The translations under genes were made by a program, and so were the position numbers. Shown piece after piece: positions 1-8,532 of a stretch of 38,827 bases of DNA. Within the stretch, counting starts at the first letter, position 1; each line of letters begins with the position of its first letter. Source of the DNA: an uncultured Mollicutes bacterium (GTDB taxonomy: Bacteria; Bacillota_I; Bacilli_A; Acholeplasmatales; Anaeroplasmataceae); NCBI GenBank assembly GCA_900540705.1, contig UQGR01000016.1:1-38827 (forward strand). Direction: 5' to 3'. The notes under the pieces were generated by a model. The model saw only the letters and a program-made list of their open reading frames with translations. It made no database searches and was not told the DNA's origin.

Positions 1-252
1 CCCGCCTCTACAGTTCTATCTAGAATGGAAAAGATGGATTGGATTAAAAGAGAAGCCTTAGTAACAGATAGTAGAAGTAGGCTTGTTTCTATCACCTCAA
101 AGGGACTTGCTCTATGTGAGCAGCTAGAAGAAGAGCTTGCCTTATTTGAGAAAGGATTAGTAAAGGGCTTTTCTGAAAAAGAACTGGTGGAGTTCGTAAG
201 ACTATTGAATAAGATTAAGGAAAATTTGAAGGAGGAAAAGAGACATGATTAA
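1..252 (+). CDS. MarR-family transcriptional regulator, C-terminal part (5' end outside window)
   Basis: The reading frame is open from base 1 and ends with TAA at 250-252, so only about 83 C-terminal residues are present. The visible part begins in the recognition helix (PASTVLSRMEK), continues through the wing (REALVTDSRSRLVSITSKG) and ends in a charged helix typical of the MarR dimerisation region. MarR proteins bind DNA as winged-helix dimers and usually repress linked transporter or stress genes. Its last 8 bases overlap the start of the next gene, an ABC exporter half, so the two are translationally coupled. The inference is that it controls the exporter operon; the operator lies upstream of the window. 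Confidence 0.9.
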   Translation, partial: PASTVLSRMEKMDWIKREALVTDSRSRLVSITSKGLALCEQLEEELALFEKGLVKGFSEKELVEFVRLLNKIKENLKEEKRHD

Positions 253-2005
253 GGTACTAAAGAAAAGTATTAGAGAATATAAGCTTGCTTCCATTTTGAC
301 GCCTCTTTTTGTAGCATTAGAGGTAGTTATGGAATGCTTAATTCCCTTAGTAATGTCCTTCATTCTAAAGAAGGCCCAGGCAGACCAGCCAGACACGACC
401 TTGATTATTTGGCTTAGTCTTGGAATTGTGGGCTTAGGCTTTATTTCTTTATTGTTTGGAGTTTTATCTGGAAGCTATGGTGCGATTGCGTCCGCTGGTT
501 TTGCAAAGAATCTTAGAAAGGATTTGTTCTATAAATCTCAGGACTTTTCCTTTGAGAATATCGATAAATTCTCCTCTGCGAGTTTAGTAACTAGAATGAC
601 CACCGATATTACAAATATTCAGATGGCCTATGGAATGATCATTCGTCTGGCAGTAAGAGTTCCCTTGATGATGATTTTTTCCATCGTATTATCCTTTGTA
701 ATTTCTACGAAGCTAGCCCTGATTTATGTGATGATTATTCCTGTGCTAGCCTTACTTTTATTTTTAATTATAAAGCTAGCTATGCCTGTATTTGATAAGG
801 TATTTAATAAATACGACAAGCTAAATGCTTCCATAGAGGAAAATATTAAGGGAATTCGAGTAGTAAAGACCTATGTGCGAGAGGATTATGAAAAAAAGAA
901 GTTCAAAAACTCTGCAGAAGAGGTTCGTCATGACTTTGTCAAGGCAGAGCGCATTGTTGCTTGGAATCAGCCTGTAATGATGTTTTTTATGTACCTTTCC
1001 CTAATGCTTGTGTCCTTTCTAAGTGGCTATTATATTGTAACTACGAATCAAACAGAGCTTGGGATAGGAGATATTTCAGCAATCATTACCTATGGGACCC
1101 AGATTTTAATGAGTCTGATGATGCTTTCGATGATATTTGTTATGCTATCCTTATCTATCACCTCTATGCGACGTGTTGTTGAGGTATTGAAGGAGGAAAG
1201 TACCATTCAAAATCCAGAGCATCCCATATTTGAGGTGGAAAATGGAGATATCGAGTTTAGAAATGTCTCCTTTAAGTATTCCTCTGAGGCTGAAAAATAT
1301 GCCTTAGCTGATGTGAATATAAAGATTAAATCTGGGCAAACGATTGGTATTTTAGGTGGAACGGGCTCTTCTAAAACAACCTTTGTCAATCTCTTATCTA
1401 GATTATATGATACGTCAGTTGGTGAGGTGCTTGTCGGAGATAGAAATGTAAAGGAATATGATTTGAAAACCCTGCGAGATAACGTTGCGGTAGTACTCCA
1501 AAAAAATGTGTTGTTTTCAGGTACTATTTTAGAAAACCTGCGTTGGGGAAAAGAGGATGCCACCTTAGAGGAGGTTCAAGAGGTATGCAGACTTGCCTGT
1601 GCAGATGAGTTTGTAGAGCAGTTCCCAGACAAGTATAATACCCATATTGAACAGGGTGGAACCAACGTTTCTGGTGGGCAAAAACAAAGATTATGTATTG
1701 CTAGAGCACTATTGAAGAAGCCTAAAATCTTGATTTTAGATGATTCCACTAGTGCAGTAGATACGAAGACAGATGCCTTAATTCGAAAGGCCTTTAAGGA
1801 AAACATACCGAATACGACCAAGCTAATCATTGCTCAAAGAATTTCTTCCATTGAAGAATCTGATTTGATTTTAGTTTTAGATGGTGGTCGAATTGTGGGT
1901 ATGGGTACCCATGAGGAGCTTGTTGAGAATAATCCTATCTATCAGGAGATTTATACGCTACAAAACAAGAAGGAGGATGGTCAAAATGAAGAAGCGAAGA
2001 ATTAA
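245..2005 (+). CDS. ABC exporter half-transporter with degenerate ATP site (heterodimer subunit A)
   Basis: A 586-residue protein with an N-terminal six-helix transmembrane domain (about residues 15-300) and a C-terminal nucleotide-binding domain. Start ATG follows AAGGAGG and overlaps the marR stop. The Walker A loop reads GGTGSSKT (residues 371-378), with Ser376 where Gly is usual. The signature is intact (VSGGQ, 475-479), and Walker B is LILDD (496-500), with Asp500 replacing the catalytic Glu. This is the pattern of the non-catalytic partner in heterodimeric exporters such as TM287/288 or BmrCD: it donates a good signature to the partner's site but forms a degenerate site itself. The substrate cannot be read from sequence; drugs, peptides or lipids are typical. 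Membrane protein, cotranscribed with the next gene. Confidence 0.93.
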   Translation: MIKVLKKSIREYKLASILTPLFVALEVVMECLIPLVMSFILKKAQADQPDTTLIIWLSLGIVGLGFISLLFGVLSGSYGAIASAGFAKNLRKDLFYKSQDFSFENIDKFSSASLVTRMTTDITNIQMAYGMIIRLAVRVPLMMIFSIVLSFVISTKLALIYVMIIPVLALLLFLIIKLAMPVFDKVFNKYDKLNASIEENIKGIRVVKTYVREDYEKKKFKNSAEEVRHDFVKAERIVAWNQPVMMFFMYLSLMLVSFLSGYYIVTTNQTELGIGDISAIITYGTQILMSLMMLSMIFVMLSLSITSMRRVVEVLKEESTIQNPEHPIFEVENGDIEFRNVSFKYSSEAEKYALADVNIKIKSGQTIGILGGTGSSKTTFVNLLSRLYDTSVGEVLVGDRNVKEYDLKTLRDNVAVVLQKNVLFSGTILENLRWGKEDATLEEVQEVCRLACADEFVEQFPDKYNTHIEQGGTNVSGGQKQRLCIARALLKKPKILILDDSTSAVDTKTDALIRKAFKENIPNTTKLIIAQRISSIEESDLILVLDGGRIVGMGTHEELVENNPIYQEIYTLQNKKEDGQNEEAKN

Positions 2006-3893
2006 TTTTAAGACTCTTGTCCCTATTGTTAAACGCCTATTTAAAGCCTATAAAATTCAGTGCTGTATCGTCCTACTTTGTTTAATTTTATCCGCGGTAA
2101 GCACGATAGCTTCTAGTATTTTTATTCAGCAAATTGTTTCAGTAATTGAATCAGCAATGAAGGACAATCAGGGAAGTCAAGAGCTGTTTACTCAAATTCA
2201 GCCAGATATTATGAAGATAATGCTTTCGATGCTGATTGTATATAGTGTAGGATTTTTATCCTCCATCGTCTATAATCAAATTATGGCTGTCATAGGACAG
2301 GGCTTTTTAAATAAAATTCGGTTAGAAATGTTTAACAAGATGGAACAGCTTCCTGTCAAGTATTTTGACCGCCACCAGCATGGAGATATCATGAGCCATT
2401 ATACGAATGACGTGGATGCCTTACGGCAGTTCGTATGTCAATCTCTACCCCAATGTTTATCTACGATTTTAAGTATGCTGTTTGCCGTTGCAATCATGCT
2501 AACCTATAGTGTATGGCTATTCTTGGTTGTGATGATTGGCGCTATTGCTATGCTTCTTGTCACTGGCAGGATTGGTGGGAAATCTGCAAAGTTCTTTATG
2601 AAGATGCAGATTACAACCGGTAAAACAGAGGGCTTCATCGAAGAAATGATGCATGGAGCTAAGGTGGTTAAGGTATTTTCTCATGAGGAAGAAGCGAAAG
2701 CTGACTTTGATAAAATCAATGAGGAGCTCTTTGAGGATACCAAGAATGCAAACCATTTTTCGAATATCCTTATGCCAATTTTAGGAAATATAGGAAATAT
2801 TCAATATTCTATCATTTCTATCATTGGTGTCGTCTTCTATATATTAGCTTTGCCTAATGTCTCAGTTACAGGGATTAGCGCTATGTCGATGTCCATCATT
2901 ATCGCATTCTTGCCAATGTCTAAGCAGTTTAGCCAAAGTGTATCTAATATTTCTCAGCAGGTTTCAATGATTGCGATGGCTATGGCAGGTACGCAGCGTA
3001 TCCTAGATTTACTCTCTGAAGAGCCAGAAAGTGATGAGGGATATGTCACTTTAGTAAATGCTTTAGAAACCGAAGAAGGACTTGTAGAGACAAAAGAGCG
3101 CTCTAATCTATGGGCTTGGAAAATACAAAATCTAGATGGAAGCCTAGAATATAGAAGGCTTGCAGGAGATATAGAGCTTCAGGATGTGGATTTTGGGTAT
3201 TATCCTGAGAAAATTGTTTTACATTCTGTAAATATTTTTGCAAACCCTGGCCAAAAAATTGCGTTTGTTGGGGCTACAGGTGCTGGTAAAACAACCATAA
3301 CCAACTTAATCAATCGGTTCTACGATATTCAAAAGGGAACCATCCTCTATGATGGAATTGATATATCCAATATAAAAAAGGATGATTTGAGAAGAAGTCT
3401 AGGTATTGTCCTCCAGGACACCAACCTATTTACAGGAACGGTTATGGAAAATATCCGATATGGAAGACTGGATGCTACAGATGAAGAGGTCTATGAGGCT
3501 GCAAAAATTGCCAATGCCTATGATTTTATCACTAGACTCCCACAAGGCTTCCAAACTATGCTTACAGGAGATGGTGCTAACCTGAGCCAAGGACAACGCC
3601 AGCTTTTAAGCATTGCTAGAGCTGCATGTGCGGATGCTCCTGTAATGATTTTAGATGAGGCAACCTCCTCCATTGATACTCGTACAGAAAGCCTAGTTCA
3701 AAAGGGAACTGACCAGTTGATGGAGGGAAGAACGGTATTTGTAATTGCGCACCGCTTATCTACCGTTCAAAATTCAGATTGTATTATGGTTTTAGACCAC
3801 GGAAGAATCATTGAAAGAGGTAGCCATATAGATTTAATTCAGCAAAAGGGAACCTATTATCAATTATATACGGGTGCCTTTGAATTAGAATAA
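1986..3893 (+). CDS. ABC exporter half-transporter with canonical catalytic site (heterodimer subunit B)
   Basis: A 635-residue partner of the preceding gene, overlapping it by 20 bases. I chose ATG 1986 because AAGGAGG at 1970-1976 sits 9 bases upstream; the frame is open further up but that part lies inside the first gene. Transmembrane domain about residues 20-330, nucleotide-binding domain about 390-630. Walker A is GATGAGKT (Lys435) and Walker B ends LDE (Glu558), both canonical, while the signature is LSQGQ instead of LSGGQ. That complements subunit A: the competent ATP site would use this Walker A/B with the other subunit's SGGQ. A stretch of about 40 extra residues (EPESDEG to RRLAGDIEL) links the two domains. 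A strong terminator follows. Confidence 0.93.
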   Translation: MKKRRINFKTLVPIVKRLFKAYKIQCCIVLLCLILSAVSTIASSIFIQQIVSVIESAMKDNQGSQELFTQIQPDIMKIMLSMLIVYSVGFLSSIVYNQIMAVIGQGFLNKIRLEMFNKMEQLPVKYFDRHQHGDIMSHYTNDVDALRQFVCQSLPQCLSTILSMLFAVAIMLTYSVWLFLVVMIGAIAMLLVTGRIGGKSAKFFMKMQITTGKTEGFIEEMMHGAKVVKVFSHEEEAKADFDKINEELFEDTKNANHFSNILMPILGNIGNIQYSIISIIGVVFYILALPNVSVTGISAMSMSIIIAFLPMSKQFSQSVSNISQQVSMIAMAMAGTQRILDLLSEEPESDEGYVTLVNALETEEGLVETKERSNLWAWKIQNLDGSLEYRRLAGDIELQDVDFGYYPEKIVLHSVNIFANPGQKIAFVGATGAGKTTITNLINRFYDIQKGTILYDGIDISNIKKDDLRRSLGIVLQDTNLFTGTVMENIRYGRLDATDEEVYEAAKIANAYDFITRLPQGFQTMLTGDGANLSQGQRQLLSIARAACADAPVMILDEATSSIDTRTESLVQKGTDQLMEGRTVFVIAHRLSTVQNSDCIMVLDHGRIIERGSHIDLIQQKGTYYQLYTGAFELE

Positions 3894-3903
3894 ATATAAA
3901 GAG

Positions 3904-3930
3904 TCTATCAGTTTTGCTGATAGATTTTTT
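3904..3930 (+). terminator. Rho-independent terminator of the exporter operon
   Basis: Perfect 8-bp stem TCTATCAG / CTGATAGA with a TTTTG loop, followed directly by six T. It lies 11 bases after the stop of the second ABC gene. Confidence 0.9.
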
Positions 3931-3975
3931 ATATAAGTTTAAAAGAATTAGAAGCTTTATATTCACTCTTAGTGA

Positions 3976-4004
3976 TTGAATAAGAATAAGAAATTTGTTA
4001 AAAT
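3976..4004 (+). promoter_or_regulatory. SigA-type promoter for the lipoprotein pseudogene
   Basis: -35 TTGAAT (3976-3981), 17-base spacer, -10 TAAAAT (3999-4004), with an extended -10 TGt just upstream. It is well placed for the gene starting at 4076, so the broken gene still has an intact-looking promoter. Confidence 0.7.
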
Positions 4005-4075
4005 AAGGATAGATAAATGATCAAAGCAGATTATTTTTTATCTGATTTATATATACTTAGGGTGGTGATGATTCT

Positions 4076-4541
4076 ATGGTGAAAAAATGTATACAATGCT
4101 GTTATTAATGACATTTATACTTATAAGTTTTATTCTTACTGGCTGCAGAACAGAAGAAAATTTAGGACAGTTTTGGGAACTGAAAGAGGCATACCATCAA
4201 AAATTACTTGATGATAATGACATTAAGGAAATAGCATTTTATCATAACAACAATATTTCACTGAATACATTAGATGAAAAAGCGGAAAAACAAATTATTA
4301 ATTCTAGATATTTTGAGATGGCAGCAGAAATTTATCCAGATGGTTCCAAAAGATATCCAAGGTTTGCCCAAGATGAAATAAAAATTATGGAGTTTATCAT
4401 AGCTATTTCATTGTAATGCTTGAAGATGTTTATGATTCTTTTTTAGAAGTTGAAGAGGATGAAATGATTGGTCATACAATATTTAATTATGTCAATAGTA
4501 ATAGAATTAAGGTCTGGGTTGAAAAAAAACAGCTAAAATAA
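4076..4541 (+). pseudogene. Small lipoprotein gene, apparently broken by two single-base deletions
   Basis: The GGTGGTG ribosome site (4061-4067) points to ATG 4076, which reads MVKK and then goes out of frame in the A6 run 4082-4087. One more A would join it to the frame giving MYTMLLLMTFILISFILTGC, a signal peptide with a lipobox whose Cys would be lipidated. That middle frame (4087-4416) ends prematurely; near the A5 run 4380-4384 one more A would join it to a third frame continuing NYGVYHSYFIVMLEDVYDS to TAA at 4539-4541. Restoring both gives an uninterrupted 155-residue lipoprotein. No family recognised. The 3' end overlaps the convergent gene by 9 bases. An intact ATG 4087 product of 109 residues is the alternative reading; sequencing error in A-runs is also possible. 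Confidence 0.75.
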
Positions 4542-5402
4542 GCTTAGCTGTTCATACGCGTCATCCTCATATAAGGTATGAAGCTCTTTGAATATTTCAT
4601 CTATTTTATAAAGGATTTGATTTTCCTTACAAAAATTAATAAAATAATCCATAAGATATTTATGATATGGGGAATTACATTCATAGGCATTGCCAAATTT
4701 CTTAATGTATTCCCTTTTTATTTTAGGAAAATGAGCATCTAGCATCTGATAGAAGTATTCCCGGTTTCCTTCTCTCAGTGTCAGCCCAAAGCCGAAACAG
4801 ATAATTCCTTTTACCTTTGCTTCCTTACAATAGGCTAAAATTCCTCTTAAATTATCTAAGGAATCATTGATAAAGGGCAGAATGGGAGATAGCCATACAT
4901 AGGTATCAATGCCTGCCTCTTGTAATTTACATAAGGTTTGAAACCTCTCCTTGGTCGTAGAAACATTGGGTTCTAGAATTTTACATAGAGCCTCATCGGT
5001 TGTTGTTAAAGTGATAGAAATTCGAGTCTTTGCTTGCTTATTTATCTTTTTTAACAAATCTAAATCTCTTAAAATGGAAGAGGATTTGGTTTGGATATGA
5101 ACACCATGCCCATATTTATAAACAAGTTCTAGCATTCCTCTTGTCATATTAAGACATTGCTCTAAAGGGATATAAGGGTCTGTCATAGAACCAGTAGAGA
5201 GGATGACCTTCTTGCGTTTCCTTTTCAATTCCTCTTCTAAAAGCTCTAACGCATTTTCCTTGACCTCAATGTCCTCAAAGTCATGATCCATGCCATAGCA
5301 CTTGCTTCTAGAATCGCAGTAGATACAGCCATGCTCACAGCCTCGATATAAATTTAATCCGTTTTGTTGATTTAAAATTGTGCTTACCTTTTTAAAATGC
5401 AT
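4533..5402 (-). CDS. Radical SAM protein, spore photoproduct lyase-like family
   Basis: About 289 residues. The radical SAM cluster motif CEHGCIYC (CxxxCxxC) lies near residue 23 in the context NLYRGCEHGCIYCDSR, typical of the COG1533/SplB-related group. Downstream are STGSMTDPY, QTKSS and a TIM-barrel pattern (ISITLTTTD, VWLSPILPFIND, CFGFGLTLREGNREYFY). Such enzymes bind a 4Fe-4S cluster and cleave S-adenosylmethionine; the substrate here is unknown, and it is shorter than and distinct from true SplB. I prefer ATG at 5402 over an in-frame ATG at 5417 because GGTGA precedes it and the likely -10 (5418-5423) would put 5417 upstream of the transcript start. Its last codons overlap the lipoprotein remnant on the other strand. 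Confidence 0.85.
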   Translation of the reverse strand: MHFKKVSTILNQQNGLNLYRGCEHGCIYCDSRSKCYGMDHDFEDIEVKENALELLEEELKRKRKKVILSTGSMTDPYIPLEQCLNMTRGMLELVYKYGHGVHIQTKSSSILRDLDLLKKINKQAKTRISITLTTTDEALCKILEPNVSTTKERFQTLCKLQEAGIDTYVWLSPILPFINDSLDNLRGILAYCKEAKVKGIICFGFGLTLREGNREYFYQMLDAHFPKIKREYIKKFGNAYECNSPYHKYLMDYFINFCKENQILYKIDEIFKELHTLYEDDAYEQLSLF

Positions 5403-5417
5403 ACTATCACCATCCAT

Positions 5418-5428
5418 AGTATATCATA
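5418..5428 (-). promoter_or_regulatory. Extended -10 promoter for the radical SAM gene
   Basis: On the minus strand this reads TATGATATACT, an extended -10 (TGa plus TATACT). No good -35 is visible. The same TATGATAWAAT-like motif recurs at several other promoters in the window. Confidence 0.45.
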
Positions 5429-5445
5429 AAATAATGAAATATTTA

Positions 5446-5474
5446 TTTACTTTTTAAATATTTTGTTGTATCAT
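5446..5474 (+). promoter_or_regulatory. SigA-type promoter of the T-box/ileS transcript
   Basis: -35 TTTACT (5446-5451), 17-base spacer, -10 TATCAT (5469-5474), placed just upstream of the T-box leader. Confidence 0.6.
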
Positions 5475-5479
5475 AGTAA

Positions 5480-5704
5480 AGGAAAATCAAAGATGTTAGA
5501 CGGAGCTGTTTTGTGGTGAATAGAGACCTGTTGGCTGGTGGAAGACAGGAGATACAGATAGCTTAGATCACTAACGGAGATGATATATGCAAAGTATATC
5601 CGTAGGAAAGAGTCCGCGTTAAGGAGAAATGAGTGCTTGGAAGAATATTCCTTGAACAAGGGTGGTACCACGTGAGATTTGCGTCCTTTGATAGGACGTT
5701 TTTT
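5480..5704 (+). promoter_or_regulatory. ileS leader: T-box riboswitch (Ile specifier) with terminator
   Basis: Stem I is framed by GTTAG (5495-5499) pairing with CTAAC (5571-5575); the specifier triplet ATC (5567-5569, Ile) is followed by the usual purine A. The conserved T-box AAGGGTGGTACCACG runs from 5658; its TGGT complements an ACCA tRNA end, as expected for tRNA-Ile with discriminator A. The terminator is CGTCC (5682-5686) / GGACG (5694-5698) followed by six T. Uncharged tRNA-Ile would favour the antiterminator and turn ileS on. Confidence 0.93.
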
Positions 5705-5725
5705 ATTTTTTTAGGAGGAAAATGT

Positions 5726-8416
5726 ATGGATTACAAGGATACCCTATTTATGGGAAAAACAGATTTTGAAATGCGAGGCAATCTAAATAATAAAGAACCA
5801 AAAATTCAGGACAAGTGGAATCAAATGGATCTTTATCATCAGGTGATAAGAAAGAATGAGGGGAAACGGGAATATACGTTACATGATGGACCTCCCTATG
5901 CTAATGGAGATATCCATTTAGGACATGCCTTAAATAAAATTTTAAAGGATTTTGTAGTTCGATATAAGAACATGAACGGCTTTAAGGCAGAATATATTCC
6001 TGGTTGGGATACTCATGGTCTTCCAATTGAAAATGCCTTACAGAAGGCTGGAGTAAATCGTAAGGAAAAAACAACAGCTGAATTTCGACAGCTATGTGAG
6101 GAATATGCCTATAAGCAGGTGGAAAGACAGAGAGTTGGCTTTCAACGCTTAGGAGTTTTAGGTGATTTTGAGCATCCGTATATTACTTTGCAGCATGACT
6201 TTGAAAGAGATCAGATTTTGGTATTTGCCAAGATGGCAGAGCGTGGCTTAATCTATAAGGGCTTAAAGCCTGTATATTGGTCACCTTCTAGTGAATCTGC
6301 TTTGGCAGAGGCTGAAATAGAATATCAGGATAAGGAAGATTTTTCGATTTATTTTAAGCTTCCTATCGTAGATAATGCTGAGCTTGCAGGAGCCTCCTTC
6401 TTGGTATGGACGACGACGCCTTGGACCCTTCCTGCCAATTTGGCAGTATGTGCAGGACCTGAAATTGAGTATGTGCTAGCAGACACTGCCAAGGGTAAAT
6501 TTATTTTTGGTCTAGAGTTAAAGGAAAAGTTAACAGAGCTATTAGAGCTTGGTGAGGTTAATATTTTAAAGTTATTTAAAGGAAAGGAATTAGAGGGACT
6601 TACCTATAAGCATCCTTTATATGACCGAGTTTCTCCATGTATTCTTGGAGACTATGTCTCAACCTCCGATGGTACAGGATTAGTTCATATAGCTCCTGGT
6701 CATGGTGAGGATGACTTTATGGTTGGAAAGACATATGGGCTAGATATTTTATGTCCTGTGGATTCTAAGGGATATATGACCGCAGAGGCTGGTAAGTATC
6801 AGGGATTATTCTATAGTGTTTGTAATGAAGAGGTTATGAAGGATATGGAGTCCTGTGGCTGTCTATTAAAAACGGTAAAAATTTGCCACAGCTATCCTCA
6901 TGATTGGCGTACCAAAAAGCCTGTCATTTTCCGAGCTACTCCTCAGTGGTTTGCCTCCATTGATCCAATCAAGGAGGATATCCTTAAGGCGATTCAGGGT
7001 GTGAATTGGAATCCAAAATGGGGAGAGGTTCGTATTTCGAATATGATTAAGGATCGTCACGACTGGTGTATTTCTAGACAAAGAGCCTGGGGTGTGCCAA
7101 TTCCTATTTTCTATGCTGAAAACGGAGAAGCCATTTTAGACCAAAAGGTACTGGCTCATATTGCAGATTTATTTGGCCAATACGGCTCTAATATTTGGTT
7201 TTTGAAGGATGAAAAAGAATTACTTCCAGAAGGCTTTACTCATCCAGGTAGTCCAAATGGTCTATTTAAAAAAGAGACAGATATCATGGATGTTTGGTTT
7301 GATAGTGGGTCTTCCTATATGCTTCTGAAGAGAAGAGGAATCTCTTATCCAGCAGACTTATATCTGGAGGGCTCTGACCAGTATAGAGGCTGGGTCAATT
7401 CCTCATTGATTACTGCGATTGCAACAACAGGGGTGGCACCTTATCAGACAGTTGTTTCTCATGGCTTCACTTTAGACGGAGAAGGAAGAAAGATGTCCAA
7501 ATCCTTAGGAAACACAGTCGATCCAATTAAGACCTGTAACGAATATGGTGCCGATATTTTAAGATTGTGGGTTGCCTCTATTGAATATCGTGCAGACATG
7601 CCACTATCCAAGGATATTTTAAAGCAGGTATCTGAATCCTATCGTAAAATTAGAAATACGATTCGATTCCTAATGGCAAACACCTCTGATTTTAACCCGG
7701 CTGATAGTCTTCCCTATGAGAAGCTTACCTCTGTAGACAAGTATATGCATATTAAGCTCCAACGATTTATTGAGGAGTTCAAGAAGCACTATGATAACTT
7801 TGATTTTGGTGAAGTCTACCGAGCAACGAATGCCTATATCGCAAATACCCTTTCTGCATTCTATTTAGATTTTACTAAGGATATTTTGTATATTGAGCAT
7901 CCAACTAGTCAAAAGAGATTATCCTGTCAAACGGTATTCTACGAGATTTTAATGGCCCTTCTAAAGCTGTTATCTCCAATTCTACCTCATACAATGAGTG
8001 AGGCCTATGACCTACTTTCTACTAAGGAAGCAGAGGATATCTATCTAACAGATATGCCTGATGCGGTTGTGGTTGAGGATCCTCTAGAGAAGCAGTTTGA
8101 TAAATTTATGCAGTATCGGGATAGCATCCTAAAGGCCTTAGAGGAGGCAAGAGCCTCTAAAATGATTGGTAAGAGCTTCAATGCGAAGCTGGTTATCACA
8201 TTAGATGAGGAAGCCAAGCAGGTATTTACGAGTCTAGATTTTGATCCAGCGCAGGTTCTTATCGTTTCTATGCTAGAGCTGAAAGAGGGGGCTACCTTCC
8301 ATGTGGAGGTCACCAAGGCAGAAGGAGAAACCTGTGAACGTTGTTGGATGATTGTTCCAAGCATCAACACCAATGGATTATGCCCAAGATGCCAAAAAAT
8401 AGTGGATTTGAAATAA
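5726..8416 (+). CDS. ileS: Isoleucyl-tRNA synthetase
   Basis: Charges tRNA-Ile with isoleucine in the cytoplasm. 896 residues, the normal bacterial length. Class Ia signatures are present: the HIGH-type motif HLGH in PPYANGDIHLGHALNK, the editing-domain segment (WTTTPWTLPAN), WFDSGSS, and KMSKS in GEGRKMSKSLGN. The C-terminus carries a zinc-finger CERCW...CPRC, the type found in many bacterial IleRS. ATG 5726 is chosen because AGGAGG at 5713-5718 is 7 bases upstream and the T-box terminator lies before it; the frame is open further up through the leader but that part is not translated. Regulated by the T-box, followed by its own terminator. Confidence 0.98.
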   Translation: MDYKDTLFMGKTDFEMRGNLNNKEPKIQDKWNQMDLYHQVIRKNEGKREYTLHDGPPYANGDIHLGHALNKILKDFVVRYKNMNGFKAEYIPGWDTHGLPIENALQKAGVNRKEKTTAEFRQLCEEYAYKQVERQRVGFQRLGVLGDFEHPYITLQHDFERDQILVFAKMAERGLIYKGLKPVYWSPSSESALAEAEIEYQDKEDFSIYFKLPIVDNAELAGASFLVWTTTPWTLPANLAVCAGPEIEYVLADTAKGKFIFGLELKEKLTELLELGEVNILKLFKGKELEGLTYKHPLYDRVSPCILGDYVSTSDGTGLVHIAPGHGEDDFMVGKTYGLDILCPVDSKGYMTAEAGKYQGLFYSVCNEEVMKDMESCGCLLKTVKICHSYPHDWRTKKPVIFRATPQWFASIDPIKEDILKAIQGVNWNPKWGEVRISNMIKDRHDWCISRQRAWGVPIPIFYAENGEAILDQKVLAHIADLFGQYGSNIWFLKDEKELLPEGFTHPGSPNGLFKKETDIMDVWFDSGSSYMLLKRRGISYPADLYLEGSDQYRGWVNSSLITAIATTGVAPYQTVVSHGFTLDGEGRKMSKSLGNTVDPIKTCNEYGADILRLWVASIEYRADMPLSKDILKQVSESYRKIRNTIRFLMANTSDFNPADSLPYEKLTSVDKYMHIKLQRFIEEFKKHYDNFDFGEVYRATNAYIANTLSAFYLDFTKDILYIEHPTSQKRLSCQTVFYEILMALLKLLSPILPHTMSEAYDLLSTKEAEDIYLTDMPDAVVVEDPLEKQFDKFMQYRDSILKALEEARASKMIGKSFNAKLVITLDEEAKQVFTSLDFDPAQVLIVSMLELKEGATFHVEVTKAEGETCERCWMIVPSINTNGLCPRCQKIVDLK

Positions 8417-8424
8417 ATAATTTT

Positions 8425-8457
8425 AGATGCTTTTACGAAAGTAGGAGCATCTTTTTC
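8425..8457 (+). terminator. Terminator of ileS
   Basis: 12-bp stem AGATGCTTTTAC / GTAGGAGCATCT (two G-T pairs) capped by a GAAA tetraloop and followed by a T-run. Confidence 0.92.
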
Positions 8458-8474
8458 TTTCTTTTGGGAACATT

Positions 8475-8503
8475 TTGACAATTTATCATAAAAATGGTAA
8501 AAT
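8475..8503 (+). promoter_or_regulatory. Strong SigA-type promoter for the 8533-deoC-deoD unit
   Basis: Perfect -35 TTGACA (8475-8480), 17-base spacer, -10 TAAAAT (8498-8503) with extended TGg. Confidence 0.8.
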
Positions 8504-8532
8504 AATGAAAGCAGTGCAGGTGGTGAAGTAGG

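Noticed and set aside
1881..1985. N-terminal extension of the second ABC half-transporter
   Set aside because: It is only the open frame inside the first gene; the ribosome site at 1970-1976 and the usual N-terminus point to ATG 1986.
5633..5725. N-terminal extension of IleRS through the T-box region
   Set aside because: It would translate the T-box and terminator; AGGAGG right before ATG 5726 decides the start.
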